Positions 5,079 through 6,953 of a stretch of 6,953 nt of DNA are shown here, in pieces. Within the stretch, counting starts at the first letter, position 1. Every line of letters begins with the position of its first letter. The DNA is from Syntrophomonadaceae bacterium (lineage in GTDB: Bacteria; Bacillota; Dethiobacteria; DTU022; UBA8154), in the NCBI GenBank assembly GCA_003561325.1, contig PWWY01000230.1, positions 1 through 6,953 of the forward strand. The letters are read 5' to 3'. The position numbers were made by a program, and so were the translations under genes. The notes beneath the pieces were generated by a model. The model did no database searches. It saw nothing but the letters and a program-made list of their open reading frames with translations, and was not told the origin of the DNA.

Positions 5079-6026
5079 GTGAAGACGCGAGTTTGTGAGA
5101 TTTTGGGCATTGCGGTTCCGATTATCCAGGGTGGAATGGTTTACGTATCCAACCCGGAGTTGGCTGCCGCAGTCTCCAACGCCGGCGGGCTGGGACAGCT
5201 TTACAGCGGAAAGGACCCGGATATCCTTCGAGAGCGCATCCAACAAGTCCGGCAGTTAACCACTAAACCTTTTGGCGTCAATGTTCCCCTGCTATTACAG
5301 GAAGCAAAAGATTTGATCGATGTAGCCATCGAGGAGAAGGTAAGCGTCATTTTTACCTCTGCTGGAAACCCGGCCAAGTTTACGGAGTATATCAAAGAGC
5401 GTGGACCCCGGGTCTGCCACGTGATTCCTTCTGTGCGGCTGGCTCAAAAAGCCGAAGGCTCGGGGGTTGATCTAATCGTCGCCGAGGGTTGGGAGGCCGG
5501 TGGGCACAACGCCTACGACGATGTCACGACCATGACGTTAATCCCCCAGGTCACGGACGCCGTGCAGTTGCCTGTCGTGGCCGCAGGAGGAATTGCCGAT
5601 GCACGCGGTGTTGTTGCCGCCTTTGCCCTGGGTGCTGAGGGGGTCCAGATGGGCACCCGCTTTGTCATGACCCAAGAATGTATCGCCCACCAGGCGTACA
5701 AAGAAGCGATTATCGGGGCACCGGATACGGGAACCGTGATCACGGGAAGGGCTTTCGGCCCCACAAGAATCCTGAAGAATAAGCTGGCCGAAACGATTAT
5801 CAACTGGGAACGCCAGGGCATGTCTTCGGAAGCGATCCTGGAAAAGCTGGGACCGGGCCGCTCCAAGAAAGCCCTCTTGAACGGTGACATGGAAGAAGGT
5901 TCTCCCATGATCGGGCAGATCGCGGGAATGATCGATGATGTGGTCAGCGTCCAGGAAGTTTTCGACCGGATCACAAGCCAGCTGGAACCTCTGCTGCAGA
6001 AGCTTCAACAAAAACTGTCCGGTTAA
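5079..6026 (+). CDS. FMN-dependent nitronate monooxygenase / FabK-like enoyl-ACP reductase
   Basis: A 315-residue TIM-barrel flavoprotein of the nitronate monooxygenase (2-nitropropane dioxygenase) and FabK superfamily. Visible motifs are the N-terminal PIIQGGM (14-20), SNAGGLG (33-39), KPFGVNVPLL (63-72), TSAGNP (93-98), the catalytic-histidine segment EGWEAGGHN (His143), the phosphate-binding VVAAGGIAD (166-174), and LGAEGVQMGTRF (184-195). Length and order also fit pneumococcal FabK, which reduces enoyl-ACP in fatty-acid synthesis. The loop after His143 is two residues longer than in FabK as I recall it (GHNAYDDVTTMTL), and no fatty-acid genes lie nearby, so a nitronate monooxygenase-like oxidoreductase is somewhat more likely. 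Start GTG 5079 follows GGAGAGG at 6-nt spacing. It is a single-gene unit with a strong terminator behind it, cut off from the riboswitch by the terminator at 4923. Family is certain; substrate is not. Confidence 0.9.
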   Translation: MKTRVCEILGIAVPIIQGGMVYVSNPELAAAVSNAGGLGQLYSGKDPDILRERIQQVRQLTTKPFGVNVPLLLQEAKDLIDVAIEEKVSVIFTSAGNPAKFTEYIKERGPRVCHVIPSVRLAQKAEGSGVDLIVAEGWEAGGHNAYDDVTTMTLIPQVTDAVQLPVVAAGGIADARGVVAAFALGAEGVQMGTRFVMTQECIAHQAYKEAIIGAPDTGTVITGRAFGPTRILKNKLAETIINWERQGMSSEAILEKLGPGRSKKALLNGDMEEGSPMIGQIAGMIDDVVSVQEVFDRITSQLEPLLQKLQQKLSG

Positions 6027-6083
6027 GCATTTTCACTCTGCGGGGAAATGGATCAGATAAGCGGGCGTTCTACCTGGATCATC

Positions 6084-6120
6084 AACCTGGAGAAAGCGGT
6101 GTATTCTCCAGGTTTTCCTT
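6084..6120 (+). terminator. Terminator of the flavoprotein gene
   Basis: AACCTGGAGAA (6084-6094) pairs perfectly with TTCTCCAGGTT (6104-6114) around a 9-nt loop, followed by a T-rich tail (TTTTCCTTT). It lies 57 nt after the stop codon. There is no T-run on the minus strand, so it does not obviously serve the converging ATPase gene. Confidence 0.85.
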
Positions 6121-6174
6121 TAAAGACCATCAAGGCCCTATAACGATCATGCTCTCGCGGCAGGAAAACATCTC

Positions 6175-6953
6175 TTATCGTTTGCAGTTTATTCCCCTGG
6201 GCAGCATCGTGCTGAGCCTGTTAGCCAGCTCCTCGGGGTCAAGCGTATAGGGCAGGTCAATCCCCCGTTCTCGCAACAGCTCCACCAGTTCTAAAATGGA
6301 CGGCGGTTCTAAGCCGGCTTCTTTTAGCAGCTGCAGGTTGAACAGGATTTCCTGTGGGCAACCCCGGGCCAGGAGCTCGCCCTGTTTCATCACGTATACG
6401 GTGTGAGCCAACGAGGGCAGATGCGAAAGATCGTGGACAGTAAACAAAATCGCGGTTTCATGCCGGACATTTACGGTCCTTAACAGTTCCGCCAGCTCCT
6501 TCTTGCTTTTCTGATCTACCCGGGAAAACGGTTCGTCCAGGATGAGGAGCCGGGGCCTGAGCGCCAGGGCACCCGCCAGGGCAACTTTTTGCCTTTCTCC
6601 TCCACTTAAATAGTGGGGGATTTTCTCGGCCAGGTGTGTGATCTGCAGGTCTTGCATGACTTCGTCAACACGTCTTTCCATGTATTCCCGGGGCCAGCCG
6701 GCATTTTTCAAGGAAAAAGCAATATCATCTTGTACCGTGGGGCCAATAAGCTGCTCTTCTGCAGACTGCAGCAGTACCCCGATATGTTTCCATATTTTTT
6801 TAAACTCTTTCCGGGGGTCCAGGTTAAAAACACGCACCTGTCCTTCCGTGGGAGACAGGAGCCCCGTGATGTGGGATAACAGGGTGGTTTTTCCTGATCC
6901 GTTACCGCCCAGGAGTCCCACAACCTCTTTTTCGTACATGAAAAATTCCAAGC
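6175..6953 (-). CDS. Cobalt/ECF-type ABC transporter ATPase (CbiO/EcfA-like, partial)
   Basis: Cytoplasmic ATPase of an energy-coupling-factor or cobalt importer. The frame is open to the right edge, and about 25-30 N-terminal residues (A-loop region) appear to lie outside. In the visible 258 codons, counted from 6951: Walker A GGNGSGKTT (15-23), Q-loop LLQSAEEQLIGPTVQDDIAF (60-79), signature LSGGERQ (115-121), Walker B LLILDE (135-140), D-loop SRVD (143-146) and H-loop His173. The Q-loop pattern (x-x-QL-x-x-PTV-x-DD-x-AF) is characteristic of CbiO/EcfA rather than other ABC families. The C-terminal tail (about 205-258, EPPSILELVELLRERGIDLP) is also typical. All catalytic motifs are intact. 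Cargo is unknown: cobalt, nickel, biotin and other vitamins are possible. It converges on the flavoprotein gene; its T-component and other partners should lie beyond 6953. Confidence 0.9.
   Translation of the reverse strand, partial: LEFFMYEKEVVGLLGGNGSGKTTLLSHITGLLSPTEGQVRVFNLDPRKEFKKIWKHIGVLLQSAEEQLIGPTVQDDIAFSLKNAGWPREYMERRVDEVMQDLQITHLAEKIPHYLSGGERQKVALAGALALRPRLLILDEPFSRVDQKSKKELAELLRTVNVRHETAILFTVHDLSHLPSLAHTVYVMKQGELLARGCPQEILFNLQLLKEAGLEPPSILELVELLRERGIDLPYTLDPEELANRLSTMLPRGINCKR

Noticed and set aside
5513..6011. Two overlapping minus-strand frames of more than 150 codons opposite the flavoprotein gene
   Set aside because: Shadows in other frames; the plus-strand protein has strong family motifs throughout.
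6072..6091. Short direct repeat ACCTGG-ATCATCA-ACCTGG before the terminator
   Set aside because: The second copy is part of the terminator stem and the repeat unit is too short to mean anything by itself.
1..6953. CRISPR array, insertion sequence, tRNA or rRNA
   Set aside because: No regularly spaced repeats, transposase frame, terminal inverted repeats, or tRNA/rRNA-like segments were seen.

Overview
The window looks like the chromosome of a Gram-positive bacterium of the class Clostridia (Peptococcaceae-like, moderate GC). The evidence is the ctsR-mcsA-mcsB-clpC heat-shock operon, strong AGGAGG-type ribosome binding sites, frequent GTG starts, intrinsic terminators and a cobalamin riboswitch. 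No species can be named from the sequence alone.

Layout. From 1 to 3290 on the minus strand lies the protein quality-control operon: ctsR (repressor), mcsA (zinc-finger partner), mcsB (protein-arginine kinase) and the first 326 codons of clpC (AAA+ unfoldase), cut by the window edge. The genes are packed with a 23-nt gap, a 17-nt overlap and a 16-nt gap. Upstream of ctsR is a perfect CtsR operator (two AGTCAAA heptads, 3-nt spacer) just downstream of a TATAAT box. The logic is the classical one: CtsR represses the operon, McsB with McsA inactivates CtsR and tags proteins with phosphoarginine, and the ClpC N-domain receives the tagged proteins for ClpP.

Next, 3426-3857 (minus) encodes a Fur-family metalloregulator. 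A divergent small zinc-finger/winged-helix protein of unknown function lies at 4115-4483 (plus). Each has its own recognisable promoter, and there are symmetric repeats in the shared 257-nt region.

The 595-nt gap 4484-5078 is the most interesting part. It holds a well-formed cobalamin riboswitch with its own terminator, followed only 32 nt later by a second, very strong terminator. No complete gene lies between them, only a 24-codon hydrophobic mini-ORF that ends exactly at the second terminator. The switch therefore seems to control either a short RNA/peptide or nothing (a relic of a lost B12/cobalt gene).

Downstream, 5079-6026 (plus) encodes an FMN-dependent nitronate monooxygenase/FabK-like flavoprotein with its own ribosome binding site and terminator. 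It converges on a partial ATPase gene of a cobalt/ECF-type ABC transporter (6175-6953, minus) that runs off the right edge.
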